From positions 930,001 to 994,000 of the forward strand of contig JAOTON010002065.1 of the NCBI GenBank assembly GCA_034440635.1: a stretch of 64,000 bases of DNA. The letters are read 5' to 3'. This document shows, piece by piece, positions 49,051-60,185 of this stretch. Position 1 is the stretch's first letter. Every line of letters starts with the position of its first letter. The position numbers and the translations under genes are program-made. The notes under the pieces are model-generated. The model saw only the letters and a program-made list of their open reading frames with translations, did not search any database and was not told where the DNA came from. The stretch comes from Lepas anatifera (Eukaryota > Arthropoda > Thecostraca > Lepadidae).

Positions 49051-50516
49051 GACCCACTCCGGCAAGAGTACGCACGTGACTTTTTATTTTTGATGGGCTC
49101 GTGGCGAGCTTCTTTCAGAGACATCGAGTTGAAACATGGACGAATCATAGACAATTATTCAGGCTAAACAACCACATAAATATTTTAGCTGTTGGACTTA
49201 AAGGAGAAAAGGGGAAGCCTTTAGAAAGTTAAGTGCATGCTCTTGCACGGACTTCCCCTACTACGAAATGTTATGCACATACTCAGGAACACTGGAAATA
49301 CCAAAGACCTCCACGCCTTTGTGCGTATCAGTGGGTGGGGTGGGGAGGAGATGCGCTTAGAGACAACCTAAGAGTGAGTGCGGAGCACCCCGGCAAGACA
49401 GAATGACAGGCGCCGCCAGATTTATGGAAATTTATGGAGGATGCCGGGACGGCGAAAATTTATGCTGAGCATCTGGGCGGTCCCCTGTGATGCATTCGAC
49501 TTCAGTCCCAAAAATCTAGGCCCAGTCCAAATTAGGCGGACGTGTCAGCGCCGACAACGCCTCCAAAAGGAGAGCACGTGAGCCTGAAAAATACGGAGCC
49601 GAGCGCGAGCCCGGAGACGGCGAGACAAAAAAAACAGCAAGAAAAAAACAGAAAACACAAACACGCACCTTTGGCACGTAACTTATCACATATCCTGTGG
49701 TAATAAACGCCTGACAATCATTCATCTTCATATCCAATCGACTCGAGAGCCTGCAACGGACGCTGCATTGGGAATACAATGATTGATACGGCACCCGGAA
49801 GGCCGTACGTGACGACCGCAGACCCCGGTCTGACCAGGCGGCAGTCAGCAGCAGCGGCTGAGGGTGATGGAAACCCGCGACAGGGCCGGAGATAGGACGG
49901 GGAGACGGGTGTGGGGGAAAAGAGGCGATTGAAAAAGGGCAGGCCAGAGTACGAGAACGGGACCGGCAGAGAGGCTAATTATGTCTGATTGTGCAAACAG
50001 GGGAGTTTGTGAAAAGTGACACTTTGTCAGATTAACCTGGCACAGTCCAATCTGGAAGACAAACAAGGTAGAATAAATACAATGCACACACACCTCTGAG
50101 CGCGGTACTGCCTTTTCCCCTTGTCATGTATGAGTATGTAGTGCGTCAGGAAAAACATATTTGCTAATATTATGCTTGCATTCACCAGACCTCTCAGAAC
50201 CATTAGGCGAAAAGATGTGTGTAGATGTCCGTAATCCTGCCTACGGATATTCATCCGAATACAAATTAATTCGTATACTGATAAGGCATCATTTGGCCTA
50301 TCTCCACGAATCTGAAGGAGAAAATTAAGCAAAGTCAAAAATCAAAGATGCGGAGAAAGCTGGGTTTGCACACTATTTCATCGCTGGTTTCAGGTGGTGG
50401 CCTATCAACATTGGGCTATATTTAAACCATGCTCCTCGCTGCAGCACTGAGCACTGCGGTGTACCAACTCCCAATTCCATTTGTTCTATTCTTAAGTGTT
50501 TTTTAATAGGATAGAT

Positions 50517-50676
50517 CAGTGGCAGATCCAGGACTTCTTCTCTGGGGGAGGGGGGCTAGGGGCTCGAGCCTCCCCACCCATTGCCTCGGAACAGCCTCCG
50601 GCTATGCATCTTCTGCAGGCACTCTGGCATTTCAGGGGGCTTGGGCTCCCTAGCCCAACCCTTGTATCCGCCACTG
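50517..50676. mobile_element. 160-bp MITE with CAGTGG…CCACTG ends
   Basis: It begins CAGTGGCAGATCCAGGACTTC and ends TATCCGCCACTG. Inside, GGGGGCTAGGGGCTCGAGCC and an inverse-like GGGGGCTTGGGCTCCCTAGCC form a second inverted pair. The flanks GGATAGAT and GCATACAT match 6 of 8. A diverged copy lies at 52928-53083. Confidence 0.65.
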
Positions 50677-50779
50677 GCATACATGAATCTATAAGCAGTC
50701 CTATCCTTTATTGGAATAAAACTCCCTTCACTATCCAATACCATGTATAACATACGTAGGAGAATGTGCAGCTTCTAAG

Positions 50780-51152
50780 AACATACGACTCCTGTCTGAT
50801 TACTGCACAGTGGCGAAACAGTTCCGATTCGGCGAGCTGTGGTGCCGTTAGTTGTCGGTAACTTATTTTCCGGCCCCGGCTGTCGGCAGCAGATGGCCGT
50901 GGCTGCAAGGCCGACTGGGAGACTGGAGCTGGGAACAGCGCTGCGGTAACTCGGTGTCTCCGGGGTGGGGGATGCTTCGGAGACACTGGGAGGGCGCGGC
51001 GTACTGAGTGAACCCGGTGCCGGTGCCTCATTGTTGAAACTGCTCCCAGTAGTAGGTTTTTGTTCAGACCTACACCACGTTCAGGGAGCGTAGCCTCGGT
51101 ATCGGAGATTTTCGCTTCAGCAGGGAGTTATTGCAGTGATTTACTAGTGATA
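50780..51152 (+). promoter_or_regulatory. GC-rich promoter-like region upstream of a putative first exon
   Basis: CpG-dense sequence (GATTCGGCGAGC, TTTTCCGGCCCCGGC, GAGGGCGCGGCG) ends shortly before an ATG in fair context at 51153. No TATA box is visible. It is assigned only by position and composition. Confidence 0.3.
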
Positions 51153-51277
51153 ATGGCTCAGGTGCACCGACTTTGCAATCGTGTCGGCTGTCCGGGTCTA
51201 TCGAATTCATTAGAAAATTTTGAGAATGTCTTGAAAGAATTACAACCACTGATGCCTGTAGAAATCGATCCCTTGAA
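51153..51277 (+). CDS. Putative first coding exon, unidentified protein
   Basis: ATGG at 51153 opens a 42-residue reading with balanced composition: MAQVHRLCNRVGCPGL, then a Leu/Glu-rich ENFENVLKELQPLMPVEID. It ends at TTGAA|GTATGT, a good donor, in phase 2. The frame is also open upstream to 51060, so the start is a choice based on the GC-rich leader. No following exon was recognised in the window. It could be chance or a transposon fragment. Confidence 0.3.
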
Positions 51278-51574
51278 GTATGTCCAGTGCAGAGTAATCT
51301 GCCTAGCTATTGCATACCCACAGCACCCCGTTCGAACTCACATCTTGCTGGTACTGTTTGTCACTGCCCATCTGCTCCCCTGTCTCAGTTGCGTTCCGAC
51401 GGTTGGGGCGGCAGCGAGGACAGAGTACTCTCCTCGACAAGTTACACTTTACGTCAATTCTTCAGTGTGAACTGTTAAAGCATAAACAAGCGATGGTAGG
51501 CTATGTCTTCAAAGTCATTTATTATGTCCTTTCTTATTTGTTATTCGGTGTTGGCCTTCTAAAAAAGGCAAGAT

Positions 51575-51795
51575 TCATTTCAGGGAATATAATAATCGAG
51601 CTTAGCACGAAGAGAAGCCTTCGGGCTTCAGGACATATCAAGTCCTTTATTCATATGGCGTTCCCATCTCCCGCCCTGTTAGAAAAGTGTATTAAGGATC
51701 AGGAAGTCCCTATTCAGGATTTCTTCCGGGATTTGAACCCAGGTCAGTTGCGTGCCAGCCCAACGCGCTAACACTGTGGGGCCGCATTCCCAGTT
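51575..51795 (-). mobile_element. tRNA-derived SINE, minus strand
   Basis: On the minus strand it has box A TTAGCGCGTTGGGC, box B GGTTCAAATCCC at normal spacing, then CTAACAGGGCGGGAG and ACGCCATATGA. This is the same central motif as in the SINEs at 39732 and 45414, but with a different tail (CTTGATATGTCCTGAAGCCC…GATTATTATATTCCC). The acceptor-like end is near 51790. Confidence 0.75.
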
Positions 51796-52089
51796 CAGTT
51801 GAAGTACTTTGGTTCCAACTCATAACTTGAGCACATTTCACGTGCTCCATCAATCTTACGGGCGAAGTTCAAAGGGAACAACTATCGTGTCATGTTCGCA
51901 TCTGGGTATTGCCGTGCTGAAGCATACGTGCAGGCTGGCAGTTTGCGCCCACTCGAGAAGGCTGGAGATTCGAGTCTACAAAAAATCGTCGCATTGGCTC
52001 AAACCAAGCTTGACTCTCCTCATGCTCTGGCGTCTATCTGAACGACTGGCATGAATCGCGAAACCTTATCACAAACAAACCAAGATTCG

Positions 52090-52557
52090 TTTTAAAAATC
52101 CGTCTGCTAGCTGCCGCAGAGCCCGGACCTCGGTCGTCAGCCTGCCCGGCCGGTGCCGCCATCGTCAGATGCCCGGCGGGCATTTGTCGGCGGCGGCGGC
52201 TGGCGCGCGGCGACATCCGTCTCCGCGCGGACAGTAGTCGGCAGACGTCGACGCCTTCGGAGGCGGACATGGCAGACGGATGGCGCTGGTCGCTAATGTG
52301 CTGGAGTCGGAGCGGTAGGTGTCGACAGCCGCCGGTATTGCTGCGACAAACTGCAGGCAATCCAGCTGGAGTTCGCAGTACGCCGCGTCCATATTGGCAG
52401 ATGCAGAAGCCAATGCTCGGGTCAGGTGCCAAGCCAATTTCAGACGACCAGCTGTGACCCAGCGAAGGTGTCCGGACAATAACTGACGCTCACGGCAGAG
52501 GCGCTGTTTTGAAGCTGTCAGAATTCGATTAACCACCACCGCTTTGACGATAAACAA
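52090..52557 (-). CDS. Possible exon in a GC-rich island, minus strand
   Basis: A 130-codon minus-strand frame (52557-52165) encodes an Ala/Leu-rich segment with good G/C third positions (RLKLAWHLTRALASASANM, AYCELQLDCLQFVAAIPAAV), then a low-complexity C-terminus. A second minus frame and a plus-strand ATG in fair context at 52269 with a GTAGGT donor nearby are also possible. I prefer the minus strand by composition. No family recognised; it may simply be a CpG island. Confidence 0.25.
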
Positions 52558-52927
52558 TGCCCCCTCCCCCCAAAGAAAGGTAGGCTAAGGAGGCTTGTCA
52601 ACTCAGCCTTAGATGCCTGTTTTGAAGGCGCACAAATACGAGTATGTAGTTGTTTTCAAATGGCATCCGTTGAAGCCTTGTACTTGCTATTCCCGTTAAA
52701 TCGCGAAGAGGATGACAATAGTCTGATCAGTCTTAATTCCAACATTATTTTACGGTCCTAACAATGGACCAGTGCAGCTTGGCACAATTGGTCCGGTAAT
52801 TTAGAAAGTCAAAACATGGGGACCTTTCAAAGAAGTTCACTCTGGCTTTATGAACAGAACCTAAGTTAGTCGCAATCTCCACAATCATACAATCAAGTCT
52901 TAATTCGGCTCTAATGGTACATTCTAG

Positions 52928-53083
52928 CCGTGGCGGATTGAGAACTTCATTTCGGGGGGGCTAGGGGCTCGAGCCCCACCCACCAATGCATCGGATCAGC
53001 TTCTGCCTATGCATTAGCTATTGACACTCAAACATTTCGAGCAGAGGCTTGAGCCCCCTAGCCCCCTCTCGTATATACCATTG
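52928..53083. mobile_element. Diverged copy of the 160-bp CAGTGG MITE
   Basis: CCGTGGCGGATTGAGAACTTC, GGGGGCTAGGGGCTCGAGCC and CTTGAGCCCCCTAGCCC match 50517-50676 in order. The ends are mutated (TATATACCATTG for TATCCGCCACTG) and no duplication is seen. Confidence 0.65.
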
Positions 53084-53507
53084 CCTTCCAGCTATGAATT
53101 CAGCTGCATTGCTCGTTCAAGCTATTTAAGCAGCGAAAACAATAAAAAACAAAATGAAGCGCAAGCCCACATCATAATAACTTGGTGTTGATTTCAGTTT
53201 CTCAGCTAGGTAAGAGTAATATTTCGTAGTGTACACTAACCTTAATTTACTGATTAACATTTACATCAAAACTGAATTAGCTTTATGTTCCTGAAAGCTG
53301 AAGCACCCCAAGCCCCCCCCACCCATTTCTAACAATTTAACAGCAAAATTTCAAACATAAAACATTCAAAGTGAAATGGCAACACTGCGTAACGGAAAAT
53401 AAGCAGATCATAGCATCTGCAATTGAGACAAGCAGGACTCATTAGTACCGATGAAGCCGTCGGCTCCATCACAGCCTGATCATGATGCAGACGACCTGGC
53501 GAATTGT

Positions 53508-53539
53508 GATTGGTGGCAGCCAGCCAAGGGGGCGGGGTT
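53508..53539. promoter_or_regulatory. Candidate promoter with inverted CCAAT box and GC box
   Basis: GATTGGTGG (inverse CCAAT) is followed 20 bases later by GGGGGCGGGGTTT, in a GC-rich segment (53450-53720). These are classic NF-Y and Sp1/KLF sites. A downstream ATGG at about 53633 opens only 20 codons before a stop, so no gene is assigned. Confidence 0.3.
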
Positions 53540-53719
53540 TAAGACCGTAGATAACATCTGCGGCGCTCTAAAGTGGCGTTGTTTTCGCGCGTCGGGCGTG
53601 TCCCAGTGTCATTGTTCGTCTGCTACGCCACGATGGCTGTCCAGCATCGCTGTCCGCCGCATAACAAATACGAGCTTCTCCGTCGACACGACTAAAATTG
53701 GACACAGAAGCTAGAAGAG

Positions 53720-56140
53720 AGTGGAGGAGAGGCAAGCACGGATTTCGTGGGAGGTGGCACTTGTGAGCTCTTTTCCAACAGGTAATTCGGAAGACCGCAG
53801 ACCACGAGGCTGCTGCGTCTGGTGCGTGCTGTATATCTCAGCTGAAGACGGGCTCACCTCCGAGGTGAAAGTTCTCATGTCCGTCTGGAATATGGAGCAG
53901 ACATTTCCCCCGCCCAATTTCTGACTGGCTCTTCCAAATTCAATTTCGACACCCTGTTAAGGCACTGCACGGCACGTTACTACGAACACGCATCTGCCGA
54001 GGTGCCACCCCGGTGATCACTGACTAGGTTCTGCGGTAGTTTCTTCAGCATTGTCTTTATCCATTTAATTACCAATGCCGACTGCCGATGGCTCAGAATT
54101 TTGGTCGAGAAATCCTCGTATAGTTTTAGCATACAAAGATGGTTACAAAGAGTGTTCTTGCTACCAACACTAGACAAAATAAAATTCTGACGGGATGAGT
54201 CTGACAGCGATAGCAAGCAAGCGCAGACAGTCATACCAGCGACAAATTCAGGCTTTCTGTTGTATGCGTATTTGGTCTTGGTTTTTCGAGGCCTCGGCTA
54301 AACTTGGACCGAGAGCTTTCATGCTCATCAATTGCCTATATGAAGATTCTGAGGAAGGGCTGTGCCGGATCACAAAAGCATCGTCAACTAGCTATATTGC
54401 GCACACAGATTCGAGGAGAAAGACCAAGGAGCAGCTTATCAATGAGGTTTCAGCTATACCGTAAGATCTGGACAGCTGACCCCATTGGTCGAGACTGCGC
54501 GTCAGTCTCATTTGAGCTTTCTCCGCATATACCCCGAGTCTGAAAGGAAGCAGTGGTGTCCAAACATTCTGTCATGATAGTGCTGGTCATGATAGTGCTG
54601 GAGCACCAAGTAAATATTTAGCTTTATGAAAATAGGAACCATGTTTTGATTACGCTCGTGTTTGTTTCAAATCCAAATTTCAAAGTAAAACATAGATCCC
54701 GTGAGCACGATACACACAGAGCGGATACCACTGGACCCAGAGGCTGATTATAGCCGTTGTGTAAGTTTCATAACATATTCTGGTCACGACATTCATGATT
54801 TAACCAGAAGTTTCGCTATAACCTAGCAAAAACATGCTTTCAGTCCTAGAGTAAAATGCAGTTGAGGGTAGAAGCATTCACCATTCACCTGAGAGTTACG
54901 AGGCAAAGGTGTCAGAACATATTTGTTTTGGTATTTATTGAACGTTGTGGGGCAAAACAGCATGCTTATGGTAAAAGTGCAATGGATTCCTGCATAAAAG
55001 AATATATACCTAAATAGTCATTCTAATTTCGTAGGGTAAAATTTTTACCAACGAAATTCCCCTATATGCATAGCGTCATTATTTTTGTTCACTATCAAAT
55101 TCCCCACAGCCATGCATCACGTCCCAATATTCCTCACCAGGGTGCGAAACTCGATGATAAAACATTTGAGAGTCTGAAGGTCGCTGTGCCCTTACAGCAT
55201 CTCAGTGCTTGGCTTGGGCATATTGGCAAACACAGTGTTGGGCGGTATTACTAACGCAGTAAACACAGTAAAGGGGCAGTAAACACAGTCTCTTGGGCAG
55301 TATTCTGCCCAGGTATGTGATGGCAGGCAAAACTGTATCCATAAATCAACAGTAATCTTCCTAAAGATTTCAGGCAGTACTCGCCAATGACTATCATCTT
55401 GCATAAGAACATTTAGAACCGCCCTTCTGCTTCACTTGACAAAATATCGTCAAGATGTTCCGCATCATTTGCTATGTAATGAGATTGGAATTACAAAATT
55501 ATAATAACATATTTCGAGGTATTTTGCTACCTCGTGAGCATTGGCAGGACATGTACTCTCACACACGATGTTATACAAGTGATCAAGAGGTGGCGAAATG
55601 CCACGAAATATATGGTTATTATTTTGTAATTATAATTCATAACATATCTGTAACGTTGTAATCAAGCATATAAAACCTGAGAAAAATCACCACAATTCCC
55701 TTACCAGCTTATATATAAAACATACATACAAACATTGTTTTGAGTTAATTAGGTAGATTAAAAGGAGGTCGCTACCGGTAATGTCTCGTCAATATACAAC
55801 TAAAAGGAAAGATCAAACATTTACAAAATTAACATATAATAATAATCATGCATAAAGACTCCGAATGAACATTATTCGTCGCAATTCAGATAGGTTTCGA
55901 CGTCCCAGCACTGAGAATCACCGCTAAGGCGAGCCTAATGGCTTGGGGGCTGGGGCTGGGGCTGAGGGATGGGGGCTGGGGGTGACGGATGAGGGTTACA
56001 AATCACGATATGTATGTGGGGTGATTGGATGCAGAGAGGGGCGCAAGTGGAAGAAATGATGTCTTGGGCGATTAGGCGGGTGCCAACTGACACGAAAAAC
56101 GAGCACTCGGAATTCACGGGCTTCTAAAATAGGATCATTT
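53720..56140. other. No supported gene
   Basis: It holds a tandem pair of TCATGATAGTGCTGG near 54575 and a CAGTAAACACAGT pair near 55260. Reading frames are short and AT-rich. Confidence 0.35.
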
Positions 56141-56149
56141 CTCTGAGCA

Positions 56150-56425
56150 GTGGAGTCAGAATTGCCGGTCATTTGCAGGGTTCGGAATGGTCGATGTCAG
56201 AGATTGTGGGTAGCGCCGGCTTTGCCACCTCCCGCGGCGTCGGCAGCGGCGGCGACGGATGCGTCTGGGGCCGCCCCGGGGGGCGCTAACGACGACACCG
56301 ACACGGCAACCCCTCTCCCTGCTGCCCACTCATCCCTAACTGGTCATTATCGAAGATACTCCCAGGGATTAGACCCACAATATACCAACGGCCCGGGGTT
56401 CGCTAAATGTTGTTCAAATGTTTAA
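56150..56425 (+). other. GC-rich block with an Ala/Gly/Asp-rich plus-strand frame
   Basis: A 91-codon frame carries a low-complexity middle (PPPAASAAAATDASGAAPGG, then NDDTDTATP). TTTGCAG at about 56178 could act as an acceptor. The composition is that of a disordered exon or of a (GCG)n-rich CpG island; I cannot decide. Confidence 0.25.
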
Positions 56426-56429
56426 AGGT

Positions 56430-58720
56430 CAGCAGATCGATTTCGGCTGCTTTAAAAAGAAAGCAAAAAACAAATAGACACTGATGCTGACGTGAGTTTT
56501 AGCAGCGTATATCTCCTGCGTGGCTGCACAATCTCACGCTGTGAGCTCAGGTCTACACTTTCTGCACGTTAATGTTGAACTCGGAAATATCTCTGCTGCT
56601 GGCAGGCATGCAAACAATGCTCCAACTATTTGGTCGACCTGTCCCAGGTGTTTCGGGGCCCTGTCCCAGCTATATTACATGCAAATGCGGCTTAATTAGA
56701 ACGAAACGTCAAACAACAGCAGTGGTACATTCCTACACCTGCCAGCAGTCTAATAAGTATTTTACTCTGAAGTCTGCAGCTCTCAGTGCTGTGGAAAGTA
56801 AGAGAAAACTGGGTAAGGTTGGCAACCAGTGCCCCTGCCACTTGATTCAATATGCAACTGAAGTAAACAAATTTCAGGTTTGAGGAGCGCATCTCATCCC
56901 GGGTAAAAAACGGTTATGAAAGAGTGCAGCCAGCAGCCAGCATCTTGGCATTTTTGCCAGCATGATTCAGTAAACAGACATGCGCCAAACCGCTCTGTGC
57001 GATAGGCTGTTAAAACTGTGCCTTGAGGCTAGATTACGCGCACGCATGCATAACAAACTCGTGAATTGTGTACAGGTTGATCTCCCTTCTCCCGAAAAGT
57101 GCACAGATCTTTTGCTATATCGCAAACAATATCTTTGAGCTTCGGTGGGTGCTCTAGCAAAGAATGACTTCCACCTCCACCCCAAAAGAATGAGCCCTGT
57201 TTTTTAATCTCCGTAAATGCTTGTTGACACCAGGGGCCTCGGGAAAATAATCAATAACGGGAAACATTGCCAGAAGGCAAGCATGTTCAGCAACACACAG
57301 GACACTTAATGACTAGGTTCAAATGTGAAAATTATTTCCTAAAACAGAATTCAGAACTGGAAGAAGGAAACTATCGAGAAAGATGCAGGCAATCAAATAG
57401 AACCCCAATGTAGATTACAAGTCCGCCCGAACTACTAAGAACGCCCCAGGAAGTGTACGGCCAAGCTTGCATGGAGATTGGGGTGTCAGCCCTACTCAAG
57501 ACAGGGTGTCAAACCACTGTTTTGCAGAAAAAATGATTGCTAGAAAAAAACTTTTCACACATAAATATACTCGGTGCCGCAATATCCCCGAACGAGAACT
57601 CCACGCTCCTACCTGGAACCCACCAACTACCATCCTGTATCCACTATAAGCGTAGCTGGCCAAATAACCGAGAGCGTCGCTTCTGTCTGTTCAGCTATAG
57701 AACTATCTCGAGTCGATGCAGGGCTCAGTGTATCCGTAATGTGTTCACACAAGGACAATTTGCAGGTGGGACACGCGCTCAGACGCAGTCGGATGTTTGA
57801 TGGCGCGTGGAATAAGGTTTAGAAGGGCCTGCAACAACTGCAGACATGGCTGCGGTGTTCGATCCTGTCGAAGACCTCCGTCTCATAACGGTAAAGATGG
57901 CCATCGGTTGTCAGACTGATCACATAAGAGTAATAACAACACAAAATCAAGAGAGAGGATAAAATGTTTCCCATCAAATATGCAGTGGTCCTGGGAACAC
58001 CTTTCAGACCAGTTTTAATCCTACTGTTTACAGACGGCTCAATGTGCCAGATGTACCGCACGATTGGCATTTATGCTGCCGATGAACAGTTCTTGCACCG
58101 ACGCCTTCACCAAAACCCGTTTGAACTTCAGTGTAGAGGAGCGGCGACATCTAACCGTGCCCACATCACTTTACTCCAAATAACTGAATAATCCAATCAT
58201 CAAACACGGACATCGTGTGGCCATACCACAGCAAAGATGGTTAACATTACATATATCCATGTGATTTGCAGAAAACCTGCATAAGCCGTCGCAAAACGCC
58301 ACATTGTGGGACTTACTGTGAACGATGGTCAGACTTCTCGTTGTCATGTTGCAACAACTATTAGTCACACTATGCTGCTCTTGGAAGTTCAACATAGTTC
58401 ACGCCTAAACTCCCACAAGAGTTTGTGGCCAAATAAGCATTGTTAGCCAATATATTCATACATATTTACTAAAATTGTTTCGTCCGGGATTACAAAAACA
58501 TTCCATCGCCGTCAAAAAGATATATTTCGCGTAAAAAATCAAAGGAGGGTGGATAAAGACAATTTTAGAGGCTTAACGACGCACCAAATGTAAAGTTTCT
58601 GTCGCATCGTCAACTCTTCCTCTAGGAGTAAATTTGAAACACCATCTGATCGAAAAGTTAGCGCAAAAGAATGATGTTCCAGTAACATACATTTTGAATC
58701 TGTAGTGAGCGCCAGCGTGA
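56430..58720. other. No supported gene
   Basis: Only frames below about 105 codons on both strands, without motifs. Confidence 0.35.
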
Positions 58721-58722
58721 TA

Positions 58723-59563
58723 TTAACACGCGCATTGACGGGGGCGGGTACCCGCCCCCCTCGGGTTTTTCGGATATACAGAAAAACGGTGGTGCGTAGC
58801 GCCACCGTACTTGGCATACCTTTTCCCTCATCATTTTTAAAACTTCTGTGAAAATTTTAAGGTTAGGTCATCTCAGGTCAGGTCACCAATACAGGTCAAG
58901 TGACCCGACCTCAAAAAAGTTTAAGATAGCATAAGTCAGAGCAGGGTGAACTTATCCGATTGAAAATTATATCACATAATGGCCCCACCGAATTCTCTAA
59001 AATCTGTTCCGGTATTTTTGATATCGATGACCTAAGGTCAGGTACGAGGCATGACCTCTCCATTGGAAATACATGGGAAAATGGTTTTTACGGAATAACT
59101 CAGTAACGGATGGTGATAGAGCATTTATTTTAGCTGCATTAGACTTGCCTGGGCTTTGCGGTTCTAATGATATGCATCTTACATAATTTGACCCTGACCT
59201 GACCTCAGGTCAGGTCAAATCCTTGATTTGACCTAGCAAGATCAAATTATATATCATTCGATTCGGCTTACTGAGAGGATTCATATAGTTTAAGTCGTTT
59301 TGCTCTATCTTTACTTGTTCAGATGTAATGGCCGAAAAACTGAATTTACATGTTATCCCTATGACAGCATGTTTTGACCTCTCGTGACCTTCAATGTGAC
59401 CTGACAAAAAATGGTTCAAATGTTTTCGATGGAGAAGTGGACGGGCAGCCCAACGCCGTTTACCGTTTTTCGCTACCTACCGTGGTTTTCGAGATCTTAG
59501 GGGCGGGTACCCGCCCCCCGTCAATACGAAGGTGGCTCAGACCCCTGTCAATGCGCGTGTTAA
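58723..59563 (+). mobile_element. TTAA-ended inverted-repeat element, AGGTCA-rich (copy 4, best preserved, 841 bp)
   Basis: Both ends read TTAACACGCGCATTGAC inward, then G(G/A)GGG, and TTAA stands at each edge. The palindrome around GGGCGGGTACCCGCCC occurs near both ends (58740-58759 and 59500-59517). I count 15 AGGTCA/TGACCT by hand; about 0.4 would be expected by chance. At 59195-59217 TGACCTGACCT and its inverse flank one base. The longest frame is under 95 codons. It is the reference copy for the interrupted element at 1206-2995. Confidence 0.88.
59195..59217. promoter_or_regulatory. Perfect everted double half-site palindrome
   Basis: Two TGACCT half-sites overlapping by one base are mirrored exactly around a single C, giving four nuclear-receptor half-sites in 23 bases, in both direct and everted arrangement. 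It lies inside the TTAA element; function unknown. Confidence 0.5.
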
Positions 59564-59569
59564 AAATAG

Positions 59570-60177
59570 ACTGTCAAACAATGTTGTTGTTCTACTAAGG
59601 CATGGCATAAAACCACCGTTTCAATATTCACCCACTTTAGATGATTTATGAGAGTTCGAAACTTTAAACATTTAAGTGCAAAAGTTTCAAGCACAACACA
59701 CGCAATCGATTAGAACCACCCAAGGTGCGCAACTGCACGACAAGACAACTTTATTGAAGATACACAAGCTGTCACGCAGCTACTTGTTTTTCATTATCCG
59801 GAAGTTTTATGGAAACTCTCGACTACCAAATGACTGAAAAACAACTACCGTCCTTAGTTCCAGAACAAGCGAAAACATTCGACCGTTCTTCTCACACTGG
59901 CCAGACAAAACGTAGAAAGAGCAGTATCCACCAAATGTAATCGATCGATAGAGCAGTGGAACATGGCGGAAAGCAGGGCAGCTCTCTTCTCAAGATACAT
60001 TTAACACGCTTGTAGCGCACAGCTCTGACAGGTTTCTTTCTCAAGATACCTCTAATGCGGTGTCTTCACCGGGACGTCGCCGACGGTCGGAGACGGTCGG
60101 CGGCAGTGGCAGAGTGGTAATTGGCCTGTCTCAGGAAATTTTGACCAGCAGAGGAAAGGTTCAACTTTGGTATCAAT
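59570..60177. other. No supported gene
   Basis: A plain stretch between two elements, with no frame or repeat that I recognise. Confidence 0.4.
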
Positions 60178-60185
60178 CTGGCAGC

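Noticed and set aside
50027..50338. 103-codon minus frame following an acceptor-like CTCCTTCAG
   Set aside because: The splice site looks good, but the codons are AT-rich, the only donor candidate is a GTGTGT repeat and no family is recognisable. Kept only as a remote possibility.
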